Below, in pieces: positions 35,733 through 43,072 of a DNA stretch of 64,000 nt. The position numbers and the translations under genes were made by a program. Position 1 is the stretch's first letter, and each line of letters starts with the position of its first letter. The stretch lies in the NCBI GenBank assembly GCA_046153945.1, contig JBJXFF010000151.1:18988-82987 (forward strand). The letters run 5' to 3'. This DNA comes from SXOA01 sp046153945 (lineage in GTDB: Bacteria > Planctomycetota > Planctomycetia > Pirellulales > Pirellulaceae). The notes under the pieces are model-generated. The model was not told the DNA's origin. It saw only the letters and a list, made by a program, of their open reading frames with translations, and searched no databases.

Positions 35733-36467
35733 ATGGCAGGCAAAGGAGGTGGTGCGTGGAAAGTGGCCTACGCGGACTTCGTGACCGCGATGATGGCCTT
35801 CTTTCTCGTCATGTGGATCACCGCGCAAAGCCCCAAGGTCAAGAAGGCAATTGCCCACAGTTTCACCGACCCCTTCGAGCCATTTGACGGCGAAAATGAC
35901 GAAGGTGGAGGCTCCCCTCCTTCTAACGAAAAGAACCCCGTCAAACCCTTTTCTAAAATGCCCGGCGGCGGAACGAAGCGGCGGAGCAAAAGCGACGACC
36001 CGAACGACCCCGAGGCGGAGAAAACGCGCGTCCTGCAAATGAGGTTGGCGGAAAAGAGCGGCGTCGGGACGATGCTCTTTTTTGCCGAGGACTCCATCGA
36101 CCTGGACGAGAAGGCCAAGGAGCGGCTCGATCTCCTCATTCCGCAACTCGCCGGCAAGCCTCACAAGGTCGAGATCCGCGGCCACACCTCCCGCAACCCG
36201 CCGCTGGCGAAAGGGGGCTTTAAGGATCCCTGGCAAATGTCCTATGCCCGCTGCCAGTCGGTGCTCAAATACTTGGTCGACCACGGCGTCACCCCCGAGC
36301 AGGTCCGCCTCAGCCAGGCCGGCGGCAACGAGCCCCTGACCACTCGCGAAGATCCCCAGGGGCAAACTCGCAACCCGCGCGTCGAAGTGATGATGCTCAA
36401 CGAATGGGTCCAAGACCTCGTCGGCACCCCCAAAGAGCGCTCCCAGCGGATCAAGAACACTCCGTAG
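35733..36467 (+). CDS. motB: Flagellar motor stator protein MotB (OmpA-like C-terminus)
   Basis: A 244-residue stator subunit. The N-terminal motif KVAYADFVTAMMAFFLVMWI contains Asp15, the proton-binding residue of the family. A plug/linker region rich in Gly, Pro and Lys follows (residues 48-90). The OmpA-like peptidoglycan-binding domain (about 105-225) has EIRGHTSR, ARCQSVLKYLVDHGV and the end TRNPRVEVMML. The linker is short for the family. Start ATG 35733 with AGGGG upstream. It forms a stator pair with motA; no other flagellar genes are in the window. Confidence 0.94.
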   Translation: MAGKGGGAWKVAYADFVTAMMAFFLVMWITAQSPKVKKAIAHSFTDPFEPFDGENDEGGGSPPSNEKNPVKPFSKMPGGGTKRRSKSDDPNDPEAEKTRVLQMRLAEKSGVGTMLFFAEDSIDLDEKAKERLDLLIPQLAGKPHKVEIRGHTSRNPPLAKGGFKDPWQMSYARCQSVLKYLVDHGVTPEQVRLSQAGGNEPLTTREDPQGQTRNPRVEVMMLNEWVQDLVGTPKERSQRIKNTP

Positions 36468-37005
36468 CCGCGCAGGACACTAACCCGAAGCGCCAGCGAG
36501 GGAGTGCGTCCCCTGCCTCCTGCCCCCTGATACACCTTTTCTTGATTCACTTTTCGCCTGAATCAAAGTCCCGCTCTGGCCACAACTCCTTGCCCGGCTG
36601 CCACTTCCGCCGACTCATGAATCAAGCCAGGCATCCGAAAACCCGTTTTCCTGATACATGCATTTCTTCCCTGGACTTTCCCCGGATAGGTCCTCTTGAT
36701 TCATGATTCACGGCAAGTTTTTTCCAAGACTTACGTTGATTCACCGTACCGGAACCCGTTATGCGAACTGATGTTCGGGCCAGGGCCATCGACGTAAGTC
36801 TGATTCACCCCCGCGATTCTGATTCACTCCCCTCGCCCCTGAAAACAGCTCCATCTTTTCAAGCGCAAGTACGAAATCAAGCAGCACCTTAACGGCAACT
36901 ATTCTCCCATCACTACCAAATTGTCAAAGATCCGCGCTGGAGTCCCGCCTTCAGGCGGTTCCCCCTCCACCTGTCTCAAATCTCAAAAGTGTCTGTCCAC
37001 AAAAA

Positions 37006-37081
37006 GTAGGATGGGACTCCAGTCCCGTCCTTCCTCGTGTTCTCTCCCGTCGAATCGGACGGGACAGGAGTCCCATCCTAC
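37006..37081 (+). repeat. Inverted repeat with 24-bp arms
   Basis: The left arm 37006-37029 begins GTAGGATGGGACTCCAGTCC and the right arm 37058-37081 ends GGAGTCCCATCCTAC. The arms are complementary with a single mismatch, separated by 28 bases. Each arm itself holds a small hairpin (GGGAC-TCCA-GTCCC; GGGAC-AGGA-GTCCC). The nested arrangement is that of a REPIN-like element. Confidence 0.75.
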
Positions 37082-37118
37082 GCCGCTCCGCCCATGGGCG
37101 CAGCATCGCCGCATATAC

Positions 37119-37132
37119 TATACTTAAGTATA
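37119..37132. promoter_or_regulatory. 14-base perfect palindrome, possible operator
   Basis: TATACTTAAGTATA is a perfect palindrome lying about 100 bases upstream of the promoter-like site before the 625-residue gene. A dimeric regulator could bind it, but no evidence beyond symmetry exists. Confidence 0.3.
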
Positions 37133-37231
37133 CAAACCAGATTGGCACTTTCAAGCCCCCGCCAGCCAGAATTTCCAAAGTTTTTTGGTCCCGCAGATCG
37201 GCCCATAATCCCCATGATTCCCGAGATTTTC

Positions 37232-37261
37232 TTGACGGGGGAGTCGCCACGGCGATAAAAT
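37232..37261 (+). promoter_or_regulatory. Sigma-70-type promoter for the 625-residue secreted protein
   Basis: TTGACG (37232-37237) and TAAAAT (37256-37261) are separated by 18 bases. The predicted start near 37268 leaves about 50 bases before ATG 37319. Confidence 0.45.
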
Positions 37262-37318
37262 TCCTCCTTCTGAGTTCAAACGGCTGGTGCGACACGAAAT
37301 ATAGGAATATGGTCCGAC

Positions 37319-39196
37319 ATGTCCAGCCGACTCTTTTTTGTCGTAGTAGTTGTCCTGTTGGCGAATCAGGCGTATTGCGAGGACGAAGTTCAAGAAGGCC
37401 CCTGGCTCAAAGCACCGGTGCGCAGAGGAGTAGCCACTGGCAAAGACAAAGCCGCTCGTGAAGAAATTCTCGCACTAATCGAGCGCCGGCAAGACGCCGA
37501 ATTCCGCAAGCAGTTCAAGGTCGTGATTCCCGACCAGCCGAGCGAACTTCCTCGCGACTACGACTTGTTGCTGTATGGGAAGCATTTGGATTGGTCGCTA
37601 CAGCGGTTCGAGATCAATGTCCGTGGAGACAAGGCGGTCATCGAGTTAGCAACCCGCGACATCCGGCGAGGTGAGATTGCGAAAGATCAAGTGGATTCAA
37701 TGGCCAGGCAATTGATCTATGCCTGCATGGCGGAAATCCAGGAGAGAGATCCTGAAGTGCTAAATGATGCTCACGGCCGCTCTATCGGCAGCCACGCACC
37801 CTATTTGACTTTCGAAATCAGATCGAAGGATAGGGACTTTGAGTTTCATTTCCGTACAAAAGCAGAACAGTTTTTCGGAAGGGACGTCAGTGTCCGAAGT
37901 GGTGGCGTTGCAGGATTTGTTGAGGCACAATTGCACCGTCAATTGCATCGCCTCGCGGCTGATCAATTGCCCGTGATTCAGCCCGCGGAGAAGCTTAATC
38001 ACGATCTTATTGACAGGCTGAAGCAGATTCCCAATGGTCAAGTCGAGAACGAGGACAACTCTTACACATTTCGCAACGACATAGCGGCAGTCGATGCCCT
38101 GTTATTCGGCAAATTAGCAGTGGAGTGGCGGATCAAAGATGCACTGCCTGAGCTTCGCCGCTTGAAACTCGACGATTTCGCCGAGCAACTTCGCGTGGCG
38201 ACAATGGAAAATCCTGAGCCGGAGCTTGTAAAGCTCCTCCGCAGCAAGAATTGGGGTCTGTTTACGTGGTCGCTCAAATTCGCCGCCGTTCCGCCGAATC
38301 CAAAGTACTTTGATTCACTGCTTGATTCTCTGCCGCATGTCGCCGACGAGCATCGTGCCGACTTGATTCTGGAAGTGCTTGAGGGCGCAAAAGTCACTCT
38401 CAAACAATTGGCGGTCGTCCAAGCTTTCCACGACAGTGCCAAAGCAAACTCCCGCTCGCGGATTGCTGCGGCCCGATTTCTGCTGGGGCAAACGGATAAG
38501 GTGGAATTCTATCGTGAACTCAGAAACATTGCCCAAACGGAGCGAGCTAAACCCGACTACCTTGATCCCGAGGAAGCTGCAATCAAATCGGTTCTAGCGT
38601 ATTCACTCAGGTCGGGAAAACAGTGCGACGAGTCTGCTGCTTTGACAAGGCTTCTCCTGGATAGAAACCCGGATTACAAGTACGACTTGATCAGATACCT
38701 CGGTCAGCTAGGCAATTCCGAAGACTTGCCGCGACTGAAATCATTTTGCCAGAAAGACAATACCTATTTGACCTATGCAATCACCGCCATTGCTCACATT
38801 GATCCCCCCCAGGGATTCAAACTCGCGCTGGAGCAAATTGACTTGCATATCAAGAGTGAGGAAGACCCGCGGTGGCGAGTTCAGGCGTATTTGGATTTGC
38901 TCTTTTGGCGGCGTGATCCCGCCGCAATCAAGCCGTTGGAAGTGACGTTGGCGAAATCCCGCGATCACGATTCCGAGGACTTGAACTGGATTTCTCAGCT
39001 TGAGCAAGTTCTCCAGTATTTGAAGTCTCAGGATGTGAAGGAGCGACTTGCCATCGCTCTGAAATTCGACCGCGACTACTTCGACCAAGCTTGGCGGGCC
39101 GACATCGGACGGCAGTTGATCGCTGACGGGGCTGATGCCAAGGCTTGTGAAGTATTCTTGAAACCGCGCCCCAGGCTGAACCGGGCGTTAGAGTAG
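37319..39196 (+). CDS. Secreted protein of unknown function, helical-repeat-like
   Basis: A 625-residue exported protein. The signal peptide is MSSRLFFVVVVVLLANQAYC. The N-terminal part (to about 220) mixes strands and helices (REEILALIERRQDAEFRKQF, VIELATRDIRRGEIAKDQVD). The remainder is built of helix pairs like HEAT/armadillo repeats (DALPELRRLKLDDFAEQLRV, LTRLLLDRNPDYKYDLIRYL, LARIG-like turns). No catalytic motif or lipobox is visible. The final segment ends CEVFLKPRPRLNRALE. It stands alone, with its own promoter-like site. Function unknown. Confidence 0.8.
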   Translation: MSSRLFFVVVVVLLANQAYCEDEVQEGPWLKAPVRRGVATGKDKAAREEILALIERRQDAEFRKQFKVVIPDQPSELPRDYDLLLYGKHLDWSLQRFEINVRGDKAVIELATRDIRRGEIAKDQVDSMARQLIYACMAEIQERDPEVLNDAHGRSIGSHAPYLTFEIRSKDRDFEFHFRTKAEQFFGRDVSVRSGGVAGFVEAQLHRQLHRLAADQLPVIQPAEKLNHDLIDRLKQIPNGQVENEDNSYTFRNDIAAVDALLFGKLAVEWRIKDALPELRRLKLDDFAEQLRVATMENPEPELVKLLRSKNWGLFTWSLKFAAVPPNPKYFDSLLDSLPHVADEHRADLILEVLEGAKVTLKQLAVVQAFHDSAKANSRSRIAAARFLLGQTDKVEFYRELRNIAQTERAKPDYLDPEEAAIKSVLAYSLRSGKQCDESAALTRLLLDRNPDYKYDLIRYLGQLGNSEDLPRLKSFCQKDNTYLTYAITAIAHIDPPQGFKLALEQIDLHIKSEEDPRWRVQAYLDLLFWRRDPAAIKPLEVTLAKSRDHDSEDLNWISQLEQVLQYLKSQDVKERLAIALKFDRDYFDQAWRADIGRQLIADGADAKACEVFLKPRPRLNRALE

Positions 39197-39230
39197 GCGA
39201 CCATGGCCAGGGATGTCTGGACTCGTATTT

Positions 39231-39707
39231 TTACCTATCCAGCCCGTCCAAATTCGTATCGAACCGGATTTCAATCAGGTTCCAGTCTCCCTTGGGGGCG
39301 GTGCCGCTGCTGGCGGGGCGGTAGTAGTAGAAGTGCCAGACCACGGGGAAACGCTCGGCTTTGTAGAGGTAGCGGAGGATCACCAGGTCGTTCCCCACGG
39401 TTTTCACGCTGGCGGCATCGTGGCCGGTGTAGCGGCCGTAGCGGGTTTCGAGCTTGCTGGCCTTGTCGATGAGTCCCGTGAGTTCTTCGGTCTTGGTCTT
39501 GAGCGGGCCCTTTCCGACTAGAGTGTTAAAGGCCTGCTCCGGCCCGATTGTGGAACTGCTGAAGCCCTTGAAGAAATCCTCGATGCCGGTTTGCAACTCC
39601 TTCACTTCCGCCTGCTGCTGGGGAGTGCGCTCTTGGGCGGCGGCGAATGATGGGAGGCAGAGGGCGAAGGCGAGGAGGATGGGGATGAGGCTGTAGTTTG
39701 CGATCAT
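39231..39707 (-). CDS. Small secreted protein of unknown function
   Basis: A 158-residue exported protein starting at ATG 39707 with a signal peptide (MIANYSLIPILLAFALCLPSFAAA). A helical part (TPQQQAEVKELQTGIEDFFK) precedes a beta-rich C-terminal part with many aromatic residues (LVILRYLYKAERFPVVWHFY, WNLIEIRFDTNLDGL). The end resembles small periplasmic proteins of the NTF2/SnoaL-like fold (VWHFYYYRP...W.L..I.F), but no family is assigned. It is convergent with the 625-residue gene and ends 35 bases from it. Confidence 0.75.
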   Translation of the reverse strand: MIANYSLIPILLAFALCLPSFAAAQERTPQQQAEVKELQTGIEDFFKGFSSSTIGPEQAFNTLVGKGPLKTKTEELTGLIDKASKLETRYGRYTGHDAASVKTVGNDLVILRYLYKAERFPVVWHFYYYRPASSGTAPKGDWNLIEIRFDTNLDGLDR

Positions 39708-39730
39708 TGGATGCTTCCTCAGGGAAGAGC

Positions 39731-39850
39731 GATTTGAGATTTGAAATTTGAGACGGCAGAGATTTATTGCGACGACCTATAGGCCCCTATCATTCTAAAC
39801 CCAGTTCGGCATCACTTCCGTCTCAAATCTCAAATTTCAGATTTCAAATC
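39731..39850. repeat. A/T-rich inverted repeat overlapping the folC stop
   Basis: GATTTGAGATTTGAAATTTG plus AGACGG (39731-39756) is mirrored by CCGTCTCAAATCTCAAATTT plus CAGATTTCAAATC (39818-39850). The inner part is exactly complementary and the outer part is shifted by a short repeat unit. The right arm encodes the last residues and the stop of FolC. Confidence 0.65.
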
Positions 39851-41242
39851 CCGTCTTTCTGTTCGCAGCACTTCCGCCATATCCGCCGCCAGAAAGAACG
39901 AGCCTGTGATGCAGATTAGTCCGCTGTTCATCTGACGGGCGCGCTCCCAGGCACTGGCGGGGGTCGGTTCGACGAGGATTTTCTGCAATGCCGATGTCGA
40001 AAGCTGGCTGGCAACTTCCCGGGCAATCGACTCGAGTTCGGCAGTCTCCATTGCCCGCGGATTGGTGACGTATTTCGTAAGAATGAGCGTCTCGCAGGCC
40101 GGCAGCAGCACACGGAGCATGCCAGCCACGTCCTTATCGCGGCTGCTGGCGAAGATTAGGGTGGGTCGAGCCTGGGGAAATTGCTGCTTGAGCACATCCA
40201 CCAGGGCCTGGATGGACGCGACGTTATGGGCCACGTCCATGATGACGGTCGGATTCTGGCCGATCACTTGAACACGGGCACTGCAATTGGCCACTGCCAG
40301 CCCCTGCCGGATGGCGGACTCCGAGATGGTCCAGTACTGACTCGCCAACTGCCGGAGAGTGGCGATGGCGACCGCAGCGTTAGCGCACTGATGGGTGCCG
40401 AGCAGGGAAATCTGCATGCCCTTCAGAGGTGAATCTGATTTCGTATTTCGCTCCCAGTAATCGAATTGCAGGGCGTGACTCTCGGCGCAATAAGCCGCAT
40501 TGGCAAAGTCAAAATCGCGGACGCGCTGAAGCAGCGGCGCATTCTGCTGACGAGCGATTTCCTCAATGACCAGCCGCGGCTCAGCTTCCGTCACCCCCGA
40601 GATGACTGGCACCCCCGGCTTGATGATCCCCCCCTTTTCTCGGGCAATTTCCGTCAGCGTGTTGCCAAGTTGCTTCGTATGGTCATAGCTGATGCTGGTG
40701 ATCACGCTCACTTCCGGCTGGCAGACATTGGTCGAATCGAGCCGGCCACCCAGGCCCACTTCCAGCACCGCGATATCGACGTTGTGCCGGGCGAAGTAGA
40801 GAAATCCCAGAGCCGTCGTGATTTCGAAAAACGTCAGTCCCCCGCCGCTGCCGCCGGACAGGGCTTCGTGGTCCATCCGCTCCACCACGGGGACCAGTTC
40901 CGCAAAGAGGGAGACGAATTCCGACTCGGGGAGGCAAACTCCATCGATGGCAAATCGCTCTTCCAGCCGTTCGAGGTGCGGAGAGGTGTAAAGCCCGGTC
41001 CTATAGCCTGCCCCCTGAAGCACGGCGGCAATCATCGCGGCCGTGGAGCCCTTCCCCTTGGTGCCGGCGATGTGCACGGCCCTCTGGGCCAGGTGCGGAT
41101 CGCCAATACCGGCGAGCAATTGCCGCATCCGATCCAGCTTGAACGAGTCCAAGTTGTACGGCACATGCGCCAGTCGCTCGTAATTAATCCGGCTGTAGAG
41201 GAAGTCGAGCGCGGATTTGCGGTCTGTTACAGCCGTCGTCAC
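39830..41242 (-). CDS. folC: Bifunctional folylpolyglutamate synthase / dihydrofolate synthase
   Basis: A 470-residue Mur-ligase-family enzyme that adds glutamate to dihydropteroate and to tetrahydrofolates. The P-loop is GTKGKGS (residues 60-66), followed by GLYTSPHLERLEERFAIDG. The central domain has AVLEVGLGGRLDSTN and ISYDHTKQLGNTLTEIAREK, and the C-terminal domain has VIMDVAHNVASIQALVDVL, where the DVAHN block is the family's second hallmark. ATG 41242. The last codons fall inside a dispersed inverted repeat, so the exact C-terminus (DLKSEI) may be repeat-derived. No other folate gene is adjacent. Confidence 0.95.
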   Translation of the reverse strand: MTTAVTDRKSALDFLYSRINYERLAHVPYNLDSFKLDRMRQLLAGIGDPHLAQRAVHIAGTKGKGSTAAMIAAVLQGAGYRTGLYTSPHLERLEERFAIDGVCLPESEFVSLFAELVPVVERMDHEALSGGSGGGLTFFEITTALGFLYFARHNVDIAVLEVGLGGRLDSTNVCQPEVSVITSISYDHTKQLGNTLTEIAREKGGIIKPGVPVISGVTEAEPRLVIEEIARQQNAPLLQRVRDFDFANAAYCAESHALQFDYWERNTKSDSPLKGMQISLLGTHQCANAAVAIATLRQLASQYWTISESAIRQGLAVANCSARVQVIGQNPTVIMDVAHNVASIQALVDVLKQQFPQARPTLIFASSRDKDVAGMLRVLLPACETLILTKYVTNPRAMETAELESIAREVASQLSTSALQKILVEPTPASAWERARQMNSGLICITGSFFLAADMAEVLRTERRDLKSEI

Positions 41243-41344
41243 GGGTTGCCGGGGAGAGAGGAAAGAGAACTCCGGCCAAGTTTAGCGAACCGGCCCCAAA
41301 CAGATAGGGGCAATGGAAACGGGCGTGGGGCAAACAATGCCAAG

Positions 41345-41567
41345 AAACAGAGAGGGCCGTCAAGGTGCGGGATACCTTGACGGCCCTTTCAGGCGGGAAT
41401 GAACGATCGTGGGCATGGGCTTTCGCGACTCTACCCAATCGCGTCGGCCCGGGGGTCCCTATTCCTCAGGGGACCAATGGTGCTGCAATAAGGATCCTCC
41501 TATGCGGCGGCTGAAATTAGAAACTGGGTTCCATCCAATCCAGGCATCCAAGCCTGTCGTCGCTGAT
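41345..41567 (-). ncRNA. Candidate small RNA or leader transcript downstream of a sigma-54 site
   Basis: Bounded by a predicted sigma-54 start near 41567 and a hairpin ending at 41354. Inside are GGTCCC/GGGACC and CGCGA/TCGCG short stems. A ribosome-binding site GGAGGA (41500-41495) lies six bases before a TTG that opens a nine-codon peptide (MQHHWSPEE, 41488-41459). Either a regulatory RNA or a leader peptide is possible. The end is not fixed, because the transcript could read on into folC. Confidence 0.35.
41354..41386 (-). terminator. Strong hairpin, 13-bp perfect stem
   Basis: GGGCCGTCAAGGT pairs perfectly with ACCTTGACGGCCC around a seven-base loop. On the minus strand it is followed by TCTCTGTTTCTTGG, a broken T-tract; on the plus strand by TTTC. 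It lies 112 bases upstream of folC where no gene ends on either strand, so it probably ends an unannotated transcript or acts as an attenuator. Confidence 0.6.
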
Positions 41568-41577
41568 TAGGAAGTAA

Positions 41578-41593
41578 AGCAAGAGGCGTGCCA
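41578..41593 (-). promoter_or_regulatory. Sigma-54 (-24/-12) promoter, full consensus
   Basis: On the minus strand the sequence reads TGGCACG-CCTC-TTGCT, an exact match to TGGCACG-N4-TTGCW, with the GG and GC dinucleotides ten bases apart. It points toward the hairpin at 41354-41386 and folC beyond. No enhancer-binding regulator gene is nearby in the window. Confidence 0.6.
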
Positions 41594-42057
41594 GAGGCGA
41601 AGGGGAACTATGAAAAGCGGCGTGAGAACGGCTTAATCCTTGGAACAATCACGGGTTCCGGCGAAAACGGAGGCGAGGAGACTCGCCTGGAAGGCACCTG
41701 GATTCGCTTGTATTTCTTACAGCCCTGGAAAGTCTTACAACGGGCCCCAACGGCTCGAATTCTGGCCGACAAACTTCGATTTCTGGCACGTCGCAGAGCA
41801 TTATCCCGCAAGCATTTCCGTCAATCCTTGCGGCTGAAAGCGGTCAGGTTTATAGTGAGGACCCGTCGATTTCTCGGCCGTTTTACCGGTTTGCAGTTTT
41901 TGCAAGCGCCGAGACGAACCGGGCGCAAAGCTGCCGCGTAATAGGTCCATTCCACGCGCGGCAAATAGCGGCAGGGATTGAAGTTATCGCTCGTCCAGTC
42001 CGCTGAGCAGACGGTTTTGCCACTCCCATTTTGCACAAAACCCCACAATTCCCCCTC

Positions 42058-42984
42058 ATGGCCACCCAATTGGAAGCCCCCCCCGCCGCCAAAGCTGCTC
42101 CGACCACCGGCGATGTGGTCATTGAAACTCGCAGCCTTTCCAAGGTTTTTCGCGACTTCTGGGGCCGCCCCAAGGTCCGGGCTCTCAACGCCTTGGACTT
42201 GCAGATCCGGAAGGGGGAGATTTTCGGCTTGCTGGGTCCCAACGGGTCGGGCAAGTCGACCACGATCAAGCTCCTGCTGGGGCTGCTCTTCCCCTCCAGC
42301 GGGCAAGCGCTGGTTTTCGGCCAGGATGCCACGGACGTCGCCAAAAACGAGCGAATTGGCTATCTGCCGGAAGAGTCCTATCTCTACAAATTCCTGAATG
42401 CGGAAGAGACCCTGGACTTTTATGCCCGGCTCTTCAATATGACTCCCCAGGTCCGAAAAGAGCGGATTGAGCAGTTGATTCAACTGGTTGGCATCCAGCA
42501 TGCCCGTCGCCGCCAATTGCGCGAATATTCCAAGGGTATGACCCGCCGCATCGGCCTGGCCCAGGCGCTTATCAACGACCCGGAATTGATTCTGCTTGAC
42601 GAGCCGACTTCGGGTCTTGATCCCATCGGCACCCGCGAAATGAAGGACTTGATTCTGAAACTGCGGGATCAAGGGAAGACGGTTTTGATGAGCAGCCACT
42701 TGCTCCCCGACGTGCAGGACGTTTGCGACCGCATCGCCATCTTGCACCAGGGTGAACTGAAGGAGCTCGGAGCCGTCTCGGAATTGCTCACCGTGCAAGA
42801 CGTGACCCAAATCAAAGCCCGCGGCCTGACCCCCGAAGCGGAGGCGGAAATCCGTGCGGTCATCGCCCGCCACGGCGGAGAGACATTGAAAGTGGAGCAC
42901 CCGACGCTGTCACTCGAAGAGCTGTTTCTCAATATCGTCAAGGACAGCGAGGCCCGACCGGGCCGCCGGGCTCAGCAGAAGTAG
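42058..42984 (+). CDS. ABC transporter ATP-binding protein
   Basis: A 308-residue ATPase of the ABC-2 exporter type, start ATG 42058 (MATQLEAPPAAKAAPTTGDV). Walker A is GPNGSGKST (60-68), the signature is EYSKGMTRRIGLAQAL, Walker B is LILLDEPTSGLDPIG and the switch His is in MSSHLLPDV. The C-terminal extension ends TLSLEELFLNIVKDSEARPG, as in exporters of this group. The permease gene follows after 88 bases, so the two should form one exporter. Substrate unknown. Confidence 0.94.
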   Translation: MATQLEAPPAAKAAPTTGDVVIETRSLSKVFRDFWGRPKVRALNALDLQIRKGEIFGLLGPNGSGKSTTIKLLLGLLFPSSGQALVFGQDATDVAKNERIGYLPEESYLYKFLNAEETLDFYARLFNMTPQVRKERIEQLIQLVGIQHARRRQLREYSKGMTRRIGLAQALINDPELILLDEPTSGLDPIGTREMKDLILKLRDQGKTVLMSSHLLPDVQDVCDRIAILHQGELKELGAVSELLTVQDVTQIKARGLTPEAEAEIRAVIARHGGETLKVEHPTLSLEELFLNIVKDSEARPGRRAQQK

Positions 42985-43072
42985 TCAGGTCGCATCCCGT
43001 CGTCCCGTTCCCACTTGTCCGCACTGCCACAAATCAAGCCATTCCAATCTCTGTCAGGTCGAGAAGTCCGAA

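Larger units (their letters stand above)
36468..37318. other. Gene-free stretch of 851 bases rich in short repeats
   Basis: No credible gene is present. Bases 36543-36826 hold eight copies of TGATTCA or its complement TGAATCA (at 36543, 36559, 36618, 36697, 36704, 36737, 36801, 36820). AGACTTACGT (36727) and its exact complement ACGTAAGTCT (36792) flank two of them. A long inverted repeat at 37006-37081, a 14-base palindrome at 37119-37132 and a promoter-like site at 37232-37261 follow. A minus-strand frame across 36951-37295 is judged spurious. Confidence 0.7.
41243..42057. other. Gene-free divergent region of 815 bases
   Basis: It separates folC (minus) from the ABC exporter operon (plus). 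It contains a minus-strand sigma-54 consensus at 41578-41593 and a strong hairpin at 41354-41386, with about 190 bases between that may be transcribed as a small RNA or leader. I see no credible protein gene elsewhere in it; a 117-codon plus-strand frame from 41588 has a biased, Arg-rich translation and no ribosome-binding site. Confidence 0.6.

Noticed and set aside
34563..36413. 616-codon minus-strand open frame across motA and motB
   Set aside because: It is antisense to two clearly identified genes, its translation is rich in His, Asp and Gly without domain features, and it runs through the intergenic repeat.
36951..37295. 114-codon minus-strand frame (MSHQPFELRRR...)
   Set aside because: Lies entirely over repeats; its start is the complement of the 23-base sequence shared with the fbp end.
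41465..41474. GTCCCCTGAG on the minus strand, as found in 6S RNA
   Set aside because: Ten bases match the enterobacterial 6S RNA, but they fold into a local GGTCCC/GGGACC hairpin and the long rod with central bubble could not be drawn.
41588..41941. 117-codon plus-strand frame before the ABC ATPase gene
   Set aside because: Arg-rich with no ribosome-binding site or family, and its start overlaps the sigma-54 site.
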